From NCBI GenBank assembly GCA_963820775.1, contig CAWGBF010000015.1, forward strand, positions 868,001-932,000: DNA of 64,000 nucleotides. Direction: 5' to 3'. The notes below the pieces were generated by a model. The model did no database searches, was not told the origin of the DNA, and was given only the letters and a program-made list of their open reading frames with translations. Both the position numbers and the translations under genes were made by a program. This DNA comes from Roseiarcus sp963820775. GTDB lineage: Bacteria; Pseudomonadota; Alphaproteobacteria; Rhizobiales; Beijerinckiaceae. Of this stretch, positions 57,260 through 64,000 are shown piece by piece (within the stretch, counting starts at the first letter, position 1; every line of letters begins with the position of its first letter).

Positions 57260-57508
57260 ATGGAGGGGGTCGGTTTGCCGGCGATCGACCGTCGGTGGGA
57301 AGAGCTTAAGGATCGGGAGCGCCGGCTGTGGTCGCAGATCGCCCAGACGCCAGCGAGGACCGTCGACGGAATGCACGCCAAGATGGCCTTCGCCGCGAGC
57401 TTTAATTTTTATGAGCGAGAGGACTTGGTGGAAGGCACGGCGGAAGACCTCCTCTTGTCGGCCGCTATGGATCATGCCGAGCTTCACGGCAAGGAGGCGC
57501 GGACATGA
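57260..57508 (+). CDS. Hypothetical protein
   Basis: The 82-residue protein (RRWEELKDRERRLWSQIAQT, EREDLVEGTAEDLLLSAAMD) starts eight bases after the previous stop. It is helical and charged. Its stop overlaps the next start (ATGA). Family unknown. Confidence 0.55.
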   Translation: MEGVGLPAIDRRWEELKDRERRLWSQIAQTPARTVDGMHAKMAFAASFNFYEREDLVEGTAEDLLLSAAMDHAELHGKEART

Positions 57509-57762
57509 ACGCGCTCGTTCCGGTGCAGGTCGCGGCGTTCGAGGCGGCCCCGGCCCCGCTCTACTACACGGTTCGCGATACCGGGCGCGAGAATGTCGCG
57601 CTAGTCCACGACGCTGCTCTACCTTGGATTGTCCGCAAGGGAGGCAAATACCCGATCATTGTTGGGCGCTATGAGACGCAGGCAGAGGCCGATTGCGCCG
57701 CGCTCGCCGCGAACCACGCGAATGAGCTCATGCGCGCTGGTAGCCATCCTGGCCCCGCTTGA
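57505..57762 (+). CDS. Hypothetical protein
   Basis: The 85-residue protein (APLYYTVRDTGRENVALVHD, YPIIVGRYETQAEADCAALA) is translationally coupled to the previous gene. The pattern suggests a small alpha/beta protein. Family unknown. Confidence 0.55.
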   Translation: MNALVPVQVAAFEAAPAPLYYTVRDTGRENVALVHDAALPWIVRKGGKYPIIVGRYETQAEADCAALAANHANELMRAGSHPGPA

Positions 57763-57803
57763 GGTCGCCGGAGCGGTGTAGGATCGGCGCAAAGCGCGAG
57801 CGA

Positions 57804-57829
57804 GGGGCGGTCTTGGGGCCGCCCCTTTC
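57804..57829 (+). terminator. Terminator hairpin
   Basis: GGGGCGG (57804-57810) pairs with CCGCCCC (57819-57825), followed by TTTCT. It ends the operon from 56773. Confidence 0.7.
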
Positions 57830-57932
57830 TGTTTGAGCAACGGGAACAACGGGGCTCCACCCCTGTTTGAACCATAGGCGCGCTTGTTTCTTGCCCCAGC
57901 CCAAAGCGCGCTTCATTGCCCCGCCTCCGAGC

Positions 57933-57956
57933 CCCCGCTCGCGCGGGGCTTCTTTT
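57933..57956 (+). terminator. Terminator hairpin
   Basis: CCCCGC (57933-57938) pairs with GCGGGG (57943-57948) around TCGC, followed by CTTCTTTT. It lies in the gene-free stretch 57763-58368. Confidence 0.65.
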
Positions 57957-58180
57957 ATGCGAGGGGGTGACTTCGGGCCGCCCTTTTCGTTTGCCTCTTT
58001 CGAGTACGGCTCCGGAGTTGACATTGTTAATGCAGGAAGCCATCGTAGATACAATCGGCGCAAGTGTATAGTGCCGGACTAACGGAACCTAAGCCTTCGG
58101 CTCGGCGTCGACGGGCGTATGGCAGCTACGAAAGCACGCCCCGGAATCTTCCGCGGCGTGCGTCCCATCCTAGCTGGGCT

Positions 58181-58210
58181 GGGGCGGCGGCTTACGGGCC
58201 GCCCCTTTTT
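58181..58210 (+). terminator. Strong rho-independent terminator
   Basis: GGGGCGGC (58181-58188) pairs with GCCGCCCC (58198-58205), followed directly by TTTTT. It insulates the cargo genes upstream from 58369 onward. Confidence 0.8.
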
Positions 58211-58368
58211 GCCTTGGGACGGCCGCCACGGCTTTGGCATATTAAGTGCGTGTCGAAGTGCGCTCCTCGACGGACCTCCCTGGGGCATGGCCTCGTCCCG
58301 CGGTCTCCCAAAGGCGGGCGGGCCCCTTTGTTCTTGATCCGTTCTCATCAGCGCGCTACCTTCGCCTG

Positions 58369-58596
58369 ATGCCGAAAGACGCCTTCACCTTGTCGGACGT
58401 CCGAGAGCCGACGCTGACGATCGTTTGCCAGCCGTGCGGGCGCCGCGGGCGATACAACGTGCGGAGGCTCATCGCGAAGCACGGGGACGCGAAGATTTTT
58501 TACCTGTTGGACACGCTTGCCAACTGCCCTAAGGCGCAGTCCACCAATATCTACGATCGCTGTAAGGCGAAGTACGAAGGGCTCACGACTCGCTAG
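58369..58596 (+). CDS. Conserved small protein with a zinc-finger-like cysteine pair
   Basis: The 75-residue protein reads IVCQPCGRRGRYNVRRLIAK (CxxC) and later NCPKAQSTNIYDRCKAKYEG. The four cysteines may bind zinc. Similar short proteins occur in Rhizobiales prophages and chromosomes, but the function is unknown. ATG 58369 is chosen because the conserved part begins there. Confidence 0.6.
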   Translation: MPKDAFTLSDVREPTLTIVCQPCGRRGRYNVRRLIAKHGDAKIFYLLDTLANCPKAQSTNIYDRCKAKYEGLTTR

Positions 58597-58827
58597 CGTG
58601 GATCGTTGGGGGGCGGTTGCGCGTTGTGGTCGTATGCTCAACCGTACTGCGAAACTAGAAGCCGCCCTCAGTCTCAACGCCGCGCTCCGCCTTGGCGGAG
58701 CGGCTGATCGCCGCCAGGCTTTCGTTGGTGACAAGCCCACGCCAGCGCGGGGATTCGAACCGAGCCGGGACGCCTGGCGAGCTTATGCCTAACGCCGTGG
58801 CGGCGGGCGAGTTTTCTTGCTGGACAA

Positions 58828-59106
58828 ATGTCGGCCGATTATATCCGAGCGGTGCCGACAATTGACCTAACCGACGACGAGCTCGCCGCTGTTGCCGCGA
58901 CCGTCCGGCGCGCCATCGAGACGGACAGATTTCCCCGCGCCCCGCGCCTTGATCCGCTGCGCTCAGCGCTGGCGAAGGTTGAACCGGCGACGGCCCCAAA
59001 GGCCCCGCCGCCAGCCAAGGCCGAGAAGAGGGCGCGGTCCGCCAAGGCAACCGCGCCTAAGATTTCCCCCGGCTTCAGGCTGGGCAGGCTGCCGCCCGAC
59101 CGCTGA
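58828..59106 (+). CDS. Conserved hypothetical protein
   Basis: The 92-residue protein has a conserved-looking N-terminal half (TIDLTDDELAAVAATVRRAI, TDRFPRAPRLDPLRSALAKV) and a lysine/alanine/proline-rich tail. Proteins with this DLTDDELAAV...RFPRAPRL pattern occur widely in Rhizobiales. Function unknown. Confidence 0.6.
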   Translation: MSADYIRAVPTIDLTDDELAAVAATVRRAIETDRFPRAPRLDPLRSALAKVEPATAPKAPPPAKAEKRARSAKATAPKISPGFRLGRLPPDR

Positions 59107-59259
59107 TCAAAAGCTCGCCGAAGCGGTCTTCGGACAGTCGCGTGAGCCGGTCCCCGTCGGACGTTGACACTTTGAGGCAGGGCGTCCGGGAGGAACAAAA
59201 ATCCTGTGAAGGGGTTTCGGCAACTCATCTCACCCAAGCGCGCCGTGCAGCCTGCAGCC

Positions 59260-59436
59260 ATGATGGTAAAGCCGCCCCCCAATCGGGACGTTCACGTCTC
59301 ACTCTTGATGCCTCGCTCGCTCTTCGAGCGGATCGACGACTTCCGTTCCGAGCACCGCTTGCCCAGCCGCGTCGAAGCCATCCGACAGCTCATCAAGGCT
59401 GGCCTCGAGGCCATAGGGCGACGCGCCAGACCATAA
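59260..59436 (+). CDS. Ribbon-helix-helix protein
   Basis: The 58-residue protein reads VHVSLLMPRSLFERIDDFRS and LPSRVEAIRQLIKAGLEAIG, the RHH pattern. It is clearly related in motif to the RHH at 56496-56690 (SRxEAIRQL). The start may be 59260, 59263 or a GTG at 59206. It is the last gene before attR and may control excision genes. Confidence 0.6.
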   Translation: MMVKPPPNRDVHVSLLMPRSLFERIDDFRSEHRLPSRVEAIRQLIKAGLEAIGRRARP

Positions 59437-59537
59437 CCATCACCCCGGGCGAGGGCTACAGCGACGTGATCGTCCACGTTGCGAGGGGTGACTAGAGCGC
59501 GCGACTTGCCCAAACTCCGTCGAACTCCACGCCGCTA

Positions 59538-59562
59538 TGTTGGACAGAAGTTAGATAGATTG
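59538..59562 (+). repeat. TTGGACAGAAGTT repeat, copy at right end
   Basis: TGTTGGACAGAAGTTAGATA followed by GATTG matches the left-end copy at 42456-42480 in the same orientation. It lies 32 bases from attR. The flanking CTCCAC is also shared. Confidence 0.6.
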
Positions 59563-59593
59563 ACGATGGTTTGAGCTAACTATTTGAAATCGT

Positions 59594-59640
59594 TGGCGCG
59601 CCCAACGGGGATCGAACCCGTGTTTCCGCCGTGAAAGGGC
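59594..59640 (-). repeat. attR core, 47 bp
   Basis: This is identical to attL at 42304-42350 and covers tRNA-Glu nucleotides 30-76. Confidence 0.95.
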
Positions 59641-59669
59641 GGCGTCCTGGACCGCTAGACGATGGGCGC
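59594..59669 (-). tRNA. tRNA-Glu (UUC), integration target
   Basis: The 76-nt gene pairs acceptor GCGCCCA with TGGGCGC; the anticodon loop is CTTTCAC with anticodon TTC, the T loop GTTCGATCC and CCA is encoded. Its 3' 47 nucleotides (59594-59640) are the attR core and are exactly duplicated at 42304-42350. The gene remains intact after integration. Confidence 0.97.
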
Positions 59670-59786
59670 GGGCTCTTAAGAGGAATCCGGTTCTGCCGGA
59701 TCGGCGCGATGCTATAAGGTCGACCGTTCGCGCTGGCAAGCCTGTGGGCCGGCGTGTCAGACGACAGCAAGGAAACAGAGGAAACG

Positions 59787-60758
59787 ATGCGCGCCATTCG
59801 CATAGATAAGCCCGGCGGTCCGGAAGTCATGCGCCTTGAGGAGGTCGAGTTGCCGCCGCCGGGCAAGGGCGAGGTCCGGCTGCGCCAACATGCGATCGGG
59901 ATCAACTTCATCGACATTTACCATCGCACGGGCTTCTACCCGCCCGCGAAGACACCGTTCACGCCGGGGTCTGAGGGCGCGGGGGAAGTGGTCGAGGTGG
60001 GTCCGTCCGTCCAGGGATTGAAGCCAAGCGATCGCGTCGCCTATGCCGGCTCGCCGGGAGCCTATGCTGAAGAGCGCAATATCGAAGCCAGGTTCCTGTT
60101 CAAGCTGCCGCGCTCGATTTCGTATGAGACGGCCGCGGCGATGATGCTCAAGGGCCTCACGGCGCAATATCTGGTGCGCCAGACCTATCGCGTCAAAGAA
60201 GGCGACACGATCCTTGTCCACGCCGCCGCCGGCGGCGTCGGGCTCATCTTATGCCAATGGGGCAAAGCGCTCGGCGCAACGGTTATCGGCTGCGTCGGTA
60301 CCGCGGAAAAAGCCGCGCTCGCCAAAAAGTCCGGCGCGAAGCACACAATTCTTTATCGTGACGAGGATTTCCCCAAGCGGGTCGGCGAGATCACCAAGGG
60401 CGCGAAATGCCACGTGGTCTATGACGGCGTGGGCAAGGCGACCTTCCCGGCGTCGCTGGACTGCTTGAGGCCGTTTGGCGTGTTCGCCAGTTTCGGCTCC
60501 GCCTCCGGAGCCGTCGAAGCGTTCAACATTAGCCTCTTGGCGCAGAAAGGCTCGCTGTTCGCGACCCGGCCGACGTTGACCACGTTCATGGCGGATCGAG
60601 CGCGGGCGGAGAAAATGGCGCGCGATCTGTTCCGCGTGGTGGCGAGCGGCGACGTCAAGATCAGGATCGGCCAGCGCTGGCCGCTGGGAGATGCTTCGCA
60701 GGCCCACATCGCGCTCGAGAAGCGCGAAACGACTGGCTCGCTGCTTCTTGTACCGTAA
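59787..60758 (+). CDS. NADPH:quinone oxidoreductase (zinc-independent MDR family)
   Basis: The 323-residue protein begins MRAIRIDKPGGPEVMRLEEV, the usual start of quinone oxidoreductase 1. Then come NFIDIYHRTGFYP, the cofactor motif VHAAAGGVGLILCQWGKALG, and AKKSGAKHTILYRDEDF. Zinc ligands of alcohol dehydrogenases are absent. It reduces quinones with NADPH in the cytosol. GAGGAAACG precedes ATG 59787. Confidence 0.9.
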   Translation: MRAIRIDKPGGPEVMRLEEVELPPPGKGEVRLRQHAIGINFIDIYHRTGFYPPAKTPFTPGSEGAGEVVEVGPSVQGLKPSDRVAYAGSPGAYAEERNIEARFLFKLPRSISYETAAAMMLKGLTAQYLVRQTYRVKEGDTILVHAAAGGVGLILCQWGKALGATVIGCVGTAEKAALAKKSGAKHTILYRDEDFPKRVGEITKGAKCHVVYDGVGKATFPASLDCLRPFGVFASFGSASGAVEAFNISLLAQKGSLFATRPTLTTFMADRARAEKMARDLFRVVASGDVKIRIGQRWPLGDASQAHIALEKRETTGSLLLVP

Positions 60759-60900
60759 AGCAAAGCCATGGCCTTTCTTGCGCCAAGTTTACCCGTCACC
60801 AGCCGGAGCTTGGCGCAAGCCGCCCGCCTTTGTATAGGAGGCGCGGGCGGCCAGTGCCGAGTGCTGCGTGGACGCGACTAGGAAGGGCGTATTGAGCCGA

Positions 60901-61704
60901 ATGATCGAACCGACCGTGAAATCCGCCGACGCCGCCATCGCCCCCGCCAAGAAGGAGGAGGGCTGGTGGGAAACCGTCAAGGTCATCATCGAAGCGCTGT
61001 TGATCGCGCTCGTGGTGCGCACGGTCTTGTTCCAGCCGTTCAATATCCCCTCGGGCTCTCTGGTGCCGACGCTGCTGGTGGGCGACTACCTGTTCGTCTC
61101 CAAATACGCCTACGGCTATTCACATTTCTCGTTGCCGAGCTTCCTCGACCTCGACCCTTCGGCGATGCCGGGGCGCATCTTCGCCTCCGACCCCAAGCGC
61201 GGCGACATCATCGTCTTCAAGCTGCCGAGCGATGGCCAGACCGACTATATCAAGCGGCTGATCGGTCTGCCCGGCGACAAGATTCAGGTCACCCACGGTC
61301 GGCTCATCATCAATGGCCAGATTGTTCCGCGCGAGCCCATCGCCCCTTTTCTGACGGTCAATCACTTCAATAAGCCTATGGAGGCGCCGCAATATCTGGA
61401 GACGCTTCCGGGCGGGGTTCAGCACCGGATCATCCAGATCGACGGCGATGATGGGACCTTCGACAACACCAAGGTCTACGAAGTGCCGCCCGGCCACTAT
61501 TTCATGATGGGCGACAACCGGGACAATTCCAGCGATTCGAGGCTTTCCGGAGATCAGGGCGGGGTCGGCTACGTGCCGTTCGAGAACCTGATCGGCAGGG
61601 CCGAAATCATCTTCTTCTCGATCGACGAGGGGACGCCGGCGTGGGAGGTGTGGCGCTGGCCATGGACCGTGCGTTGGGACCGCATTTTCCAACGCGTGCG
61701 CTAG
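60901..61704 (+). CDS. lepB: Signal peptidase I
   Basis: The 267-residue protein has one membrane helix (VIIEALLIALVVRTVLF). It also has the catalytic serine box FNIPSGSLVPTLLVGDYLFV, the lysine box DIIVFKLPSDGQTDYIKRLI and box E GDNRDNSSDSR. It cleaves signal peptides at the outer face of the inner membrane. The start is 60901 or a nearby TTG/GTG. It forms the usual lepB-rnc-era cluster. Confidence 0.95.
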   Translation: MIEPTVKSADAAIAPAKKEEGWWETVKVIIEALLIALVVRTVLFQPFNIPSGSLVPTLLVGDYLFVSKYAYGYSHFSLPSFLDLDPSAMPGRIFASDPKRGDIIVFKLPSDGQTDYIKRLIGLPGDKIQVTHGRLIINGQIVPREPIAPFLTVNHFNKPMEAPQYLETLPGGVQHRIIQIDGDDGTFDNTKVYEVPPGHYFMMGDNRDNSSDSRLSGDQGGVGYVPFENLIGRAEIIFFSIDEGTPAWEVWRWPWTVRWDRIFQRVR

Positions 61705-61818
61705 ACACCGGCAATCGGGCTCCCGCGAGCGAGCCGAAGGCGGTATAGTCGGGCGGCCGTCTTTCCCTTTTCCCGCTGCCAGTGGCGCCGAGGCCCAGCT
61801 TCCTCGATCGGTTGGACA

Positions 61819-62520
61819 ATGAACAAGCAGCCGCGCGCCGAATTGTCCGCGTTGGAGTTCCGGCTCGGTTATCGCTTCCGCGATCCCGGGCTGGCGGTGC
61901 TCGCGCTCACGCACCTTTCGGCGCAAAACTCGGGCGGGCAGGGCAGGACGCAATCCTATCAGCGGCTTGAATTTCTGGGCGACCGGGTGCTGGGCGTCGT
62001 GATTGCGGGCCGCCTCTACCAGGCCTTTCCGAAGGCGACCGAGGGCGAACTGTCGATGCGGTTCGCCAAGCTCGTGCGGCGCGAAACCTGCGCCGAGATC
62101 GCCGCCCAGTGGGACGTCGGCCCGCATGTCGCGCTGGGCTTAGGCGAGGCGCGCGGGGGCGGCCGCAAGAAGGCGGCGATCCTCGCCGATGTGTGTGAAT
62201 CCCTGATCGGGGCGGTGTTCGTCGATGGCGGTTTCGCGGCGGCCGAGGCGGTGGTCCTCGATGCCTGGGGCGACCGCATCACTGCCGAGGCCGAGCCCGC
62301 ACGCGACGCCAAGACCGCGGTGCAGGAATGGGCCCAGTCGCGCGCGCTTAGCCCCCCCCGATACGAGGAGGTCGAGCGCAGCGGCCCGGCGCATGCGCCT
62401 CATTTCGTCATGCGGGTCGCGCTCGAAGGGTTTGCGCCGGAGATCGGCGCCGCCAGCTCGAAGCGGGCCGCGGAGCAGGCGGCGGCGCAGGCCTTTCTCG
62501 ACCGCTGGGGCGGAAGTTGA
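61819..62520 (+). CDS. rnc: Ribonuclease III
   Basis: The 233-residue protein carries the RNase III signature RLEFLGDRVLG near residue 52, the second acidic site DVCESLIGAVFVDGG and a C-terminal double-stranded RNA-binding domain (TAVQEWAQSRALSPPRYEEV to AAAQAFLDRW). It processes rRNA and other structured RNAs. Its stop lies next to the era start. Confidence 0.95.
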   Translation: MNKQPRAELSALEFRLGYRFRDPGLAVLALTHLSAQNSGGQGRTQSYQRLEFLGDRVLGVVIAGRLYQAFPKATEGELSMRFAKLVRRETCAEIAAQWDVGPHVALGLGEARGGGRKKAAILADVCESLIGAVFVDGGFAAAEAVVLDAWGDRITAEAEPARDAKTAVQEWAQSRALSPPRYEEVERSGPAHAPHFVMRVALEGFAPEIGAASSKRAAEQAAAQAFLDRWGGS

Positions 62521-62525
62521 GCGAA

Positions 62526-63440
62526 ATGAGCGAGACCCGATGCGGGTTCGTGGCGATCATCGGCGCGCCGAACGCCGGCAAGTCGACCCTCATCAACGCG
62601 CTCGTCGGCGAGAAAGTCTCGATCGTCACCCGCAAGGCGCAGACCACCCGGTCGACCGTGCGGGGCGTTCTCACAAAGGGCCAGGCGCAGATCGTGTTCG
62701 TCGACACGCCGGGCCTGTTCGCCCCCAAACGCCGCCTCGACCGGGCGATGGTCGCCTCCGCCTGGGGCGCCGCGGCCGACGCCGACGCGCTCATGCTCAT
62801 CATCGACGCCCGCAAGGAGGCTGACGAAATGAGCCTGACTGAGGACACGCAAGCGATCCTGACCGCGCTTGGCGAGGCGCGGAAGCCGAGCCTCGCCGTC
62901 CTCAACAAGATCGACCTCGTCGAGCGGCCGAAGCTGCTCCAGCTTTCGGCCAGGCTCAATGCGGCGCTCGCCTTCGACGAGACCTTCATGGTCAGCGCTG
63001 CGACCGGCGACGGGCTGGAGCGGCTGCTCGATCGCCTCGCCGCGCTGATCCCGGCCGGGCCGTGGCTTTATCCGGAGGACCAGATCGCGGAAGCGCCGAT
63101 CCGGTCGCTGGCCGCGGAGATCACCCGGGAGAAGCTGATCGAGCGGCTGCACGACGAACTGCCCTATCAGACGACCGTCGAGACCGACGATTGGAAGGAC
63201 CAGGCCGACGGCTCCGCCCGGATCGAGCAGACGATCTTCGTCACCCGCGAGAGCCATCGCAAGATCGTCCTCGGCGAGGGCGGGCGCACGATCAAGGCGA
63301 TCGGCACGGCGGCGCGCAAGGACATCAGTGAAGCCCACGGCGCGCCTGTGCATCTCTTCCTGCACGTCAAGGTGCGCGAGAAGTGGCTCGACGACCCCGA
63401 GCGCTACCGGGCGATGGGGCTCGACTTCCCCAAGGGGTAG
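62526..63440 (+). CDS. era: GTPase Era
   Basis: The 304-residue protein has G1 IGAPNAGKSTLINALVG, G3 VDTPGLF, G4 LNKIDLV and G5 SAATGDG. A KH domain follows (IFVTRESHRKIVLGEGGRTI, KAIGTAARKDI). It binds the 16S rRNA 3' end and assists 30S assembly. An in-frame TTG at 62517 overlaps the rnc stop; ATG 62526 is the likelier start. Confidence 0.95.
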   Translation: MSETRCGFVAIIGAPNAGKSTLINALVGEKVSIVTRKAQTTRSTVRGVLTKGQAQIVFVDTPGLFAPKRRLDRAMVASAWGAAADADALMLIIDARKEADEMSLTEDTQAILTALGEARKPSLAVLNKIDLVERPKLLQLSARLNAALAFDETFMVSAATGDGLERLLDRLAALIPAGPWLYPEDQIAEAPIRSLAAEITREKLIERLHDELPYQTTVETDDWKDQADGSARIEQTIFVTRESHRKIVLGEGGRTIKAIGTAARKDISEAHGAPVHLFLHVKVREKWLDDPERYRAMGLDFPKG

Positions 63441-63469
63441 CGCGCGCCCGCGCGCCCGCCGCGCGAGGC

Positions 63470-63602
63470 AAATAAATGGAAGTAAACGCCAATAAACGAA
63501 AATAAACGAAAGCAAATTTGCTTTCTTTTACTTACGTTTATTTTTTCGGAACGTGACTTTTCAAAGGGTTACAGCCGATTCAAATAAAAAAATTCTCCGC
63601 CC
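63470..63602 (-). repeat. AT-rich ~130-bp repeat, copy B (inverted relative to copy A)
   Basis: Read on the minus strand this repeats copy A (40316-40441): TTGAAAAGTC, AAAAAATAAACGTAAGTAAA, the hairpin GAAAGCAAATTTGCTTTC, then TTTATTTTCGTTTATT. It starts 30 bases after the era stop. The remaining stretch 63603-63923 holds no gene I can support. Confidence 0.85.
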
Positions 63603-63923
63603 AAACTCCCGTCTTAGATTGTTGCCTGGGCCTCGCGCCTTCCCTCATGTACTTCTCCTGTCGCCGCCCACTCTTGGCGGGACGAAGGGTTTCGATCAGC
63701 CGAAAGTATACGGATGATTCCGGGTTTAGCCAAGGTTTTGTTCGCCGCAACCGCCATGGCGCAGCGAAAGATCAAGCCTCGCCAATGGCTTGGGCGGCAA
63801 AAAGGTTGATGGCGCCGGGCCTGTGAGCGGACAGGTTGCGGCGCCATTTTTGAGCGCGTTTCGAGGAAGGTCCGGCCGCGCCTTTCCGTCCGCCCTCTCG
63901 GCCTCACGATGGGCCGCGGGCGC

Positions 63924-64000
63924 CTATTCCGCGGCCGATAGCAACGGCGGCGCGAGAGCGACACAAGTGTGGAGCTCCGGAGCGCGATCCCGCCGATTTA
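63924..64000 (-). CDS. Possible C-terminal end of a gene entering from the right
   Basis: On the minus strand one frame reads ELHTCVALAPPLLSAAE and stops at TAG 63924. The reading is too short (25 residues) to identify. If real it is convergent with era. Confidence 0.3.
   Translation of the reverse strand, partial: NRRDRAPELHTCVALAPPLLSAAE

Larger units (their letters stand above)
42304..59640 (+). mobile_element. 17.3-kb integrated phage-like element (possible phage satellite)
   Basis: The element is bounded by the 47-bp att repeats in tRNA-Glu. In order it carries the integrase, an AlpA-like gene, an SSB-like gene, a VapE ATPase, an inserted membrane-protein gene and IS remnant, a candidate ori/cos dyad and a terminase small-like gene. 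TerL, five small genes, a tape-measure-like protein, tail lysozyme and cargo follow. No portal, prohead protease, major capsid, connector, tail tube/sheath, baseplate, fibre, holin or phage repressor was found. Nearly all genes point right. It is either a phage satellite or a strongly reduced prophage. Confidence 0.85.

Noticed and set aside
58738..58770. T-arm-like GGGGATTCGAACC stretch
   Set aside because: It resembles a tRNA T arm on the minus strand, but no acceptor, anticodon or D arm can be built around it. Left as chance or a tiny remnant.
62400..63515. 371-codon minus frame opposite era
   Set aside because: Shadow of era; it also extends into the AT-rich repeat at its start.
63614..63964. 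116-codon minus frame near the right edge
   Set aside because: Arg-rich product without a ribosome-binding site or recognisable motif. It conflicts with the likelier short C-terminus ending at 63924.

Overview
The window is GC-rich DNA from an alphaproteobacterium, most likely a member of the Hyphomicrobiales (Rhizobiales). The signs are a phosphatidylcholine synthase, an ExoR-type Sel1-repeat protein next to valS, a tolC - DUF2497/PopZ-like - valS run, a lepB-rnc-era cluster and PEP-CTERM proteins of the alphaproteobacterial type. I cannot name the genus.

Bases 1-5225 hold a catabolic or uptake operon on the minus strand (FAH-family hydrolase, alpha/beta hydrolase, amidohydrolase, fused LivH-LivM permease), with a divergent GntR/FCD regulator. 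Bases 5226-6600 hold decayed gene fragments, a protein of 15-residue repeats and tRNA-Gln. Bases 6612-10084 are dnaE with two single-base insertions. Bases 10150-17240 carry two small membrane ORFs, an AbrB-type transporter with a divergent TetR regulator, a ClC channel with CBS domains, a UbiH-like monooxygenase, phosphatidylcholine synthase and an Abi/HEPN-like gene. Bases 17430-19211 are a direct repeat containing two tRNA-Cys genes around a PEP-CTERM gene. Bases 19289-27283 hold a Pcm-like methyltransferase, tolC, a PopZ-like gene, valS, an exoR-like gene and a PRC-barrel protein. Bases 27571-42291 are mixed accessory and housekeeping DNA: an acyltransferase-SGNH fusion, a damaged brnTA pair, a lipase-like hydrolase, an MFS exporter, a UBP zinc finger, a small-protein operon, a cNMP-binding thioredoxin-reductase-like protein, a CPA1 antiporter and a NiCoT transporter.

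Bases 42304-59640 are an integrated element bounded by an identical 47-bp direct repeat, which is the 3' part of tRNA-Glu. It encodes a tyrosine recombinase, an AlpA-like protein, an SSB-like protein with a DAVPF tail, a VapE-type ATPase, both terminase-like subunits, a tape-measure-like protein, a tail lysozyme and cargo (SDH_sah/ClpP-fold protease, ribbon-helix-helix regulators, a Tat-exported protein). I find no portal, capsid, major tail, baseplate or lysis gene. It therefore looks like a phage satellite or a strongly reduced prophage. A nested dyad at 48242-48342, just upstream of the packaging genes, is a candidate origin or cos/pac site.

Bases 59787-63440 return to core genes (quinone oxidoreductase, lepB, rnc, era). 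An AT-rich repeat of about 130 bp occurs twice in opposite orientation (40316-40441 and 63470-63602), once downstream of nhaP-like/nicoT and once downstream of era.

Five otherwise well-conserved genes or gene segments carry single-base insertions (dnaE twice, the acyltransferase, the integrase and the SDH_sah protease). This recurrent pattern suggests sequencing error at least as strongly as gene decay.
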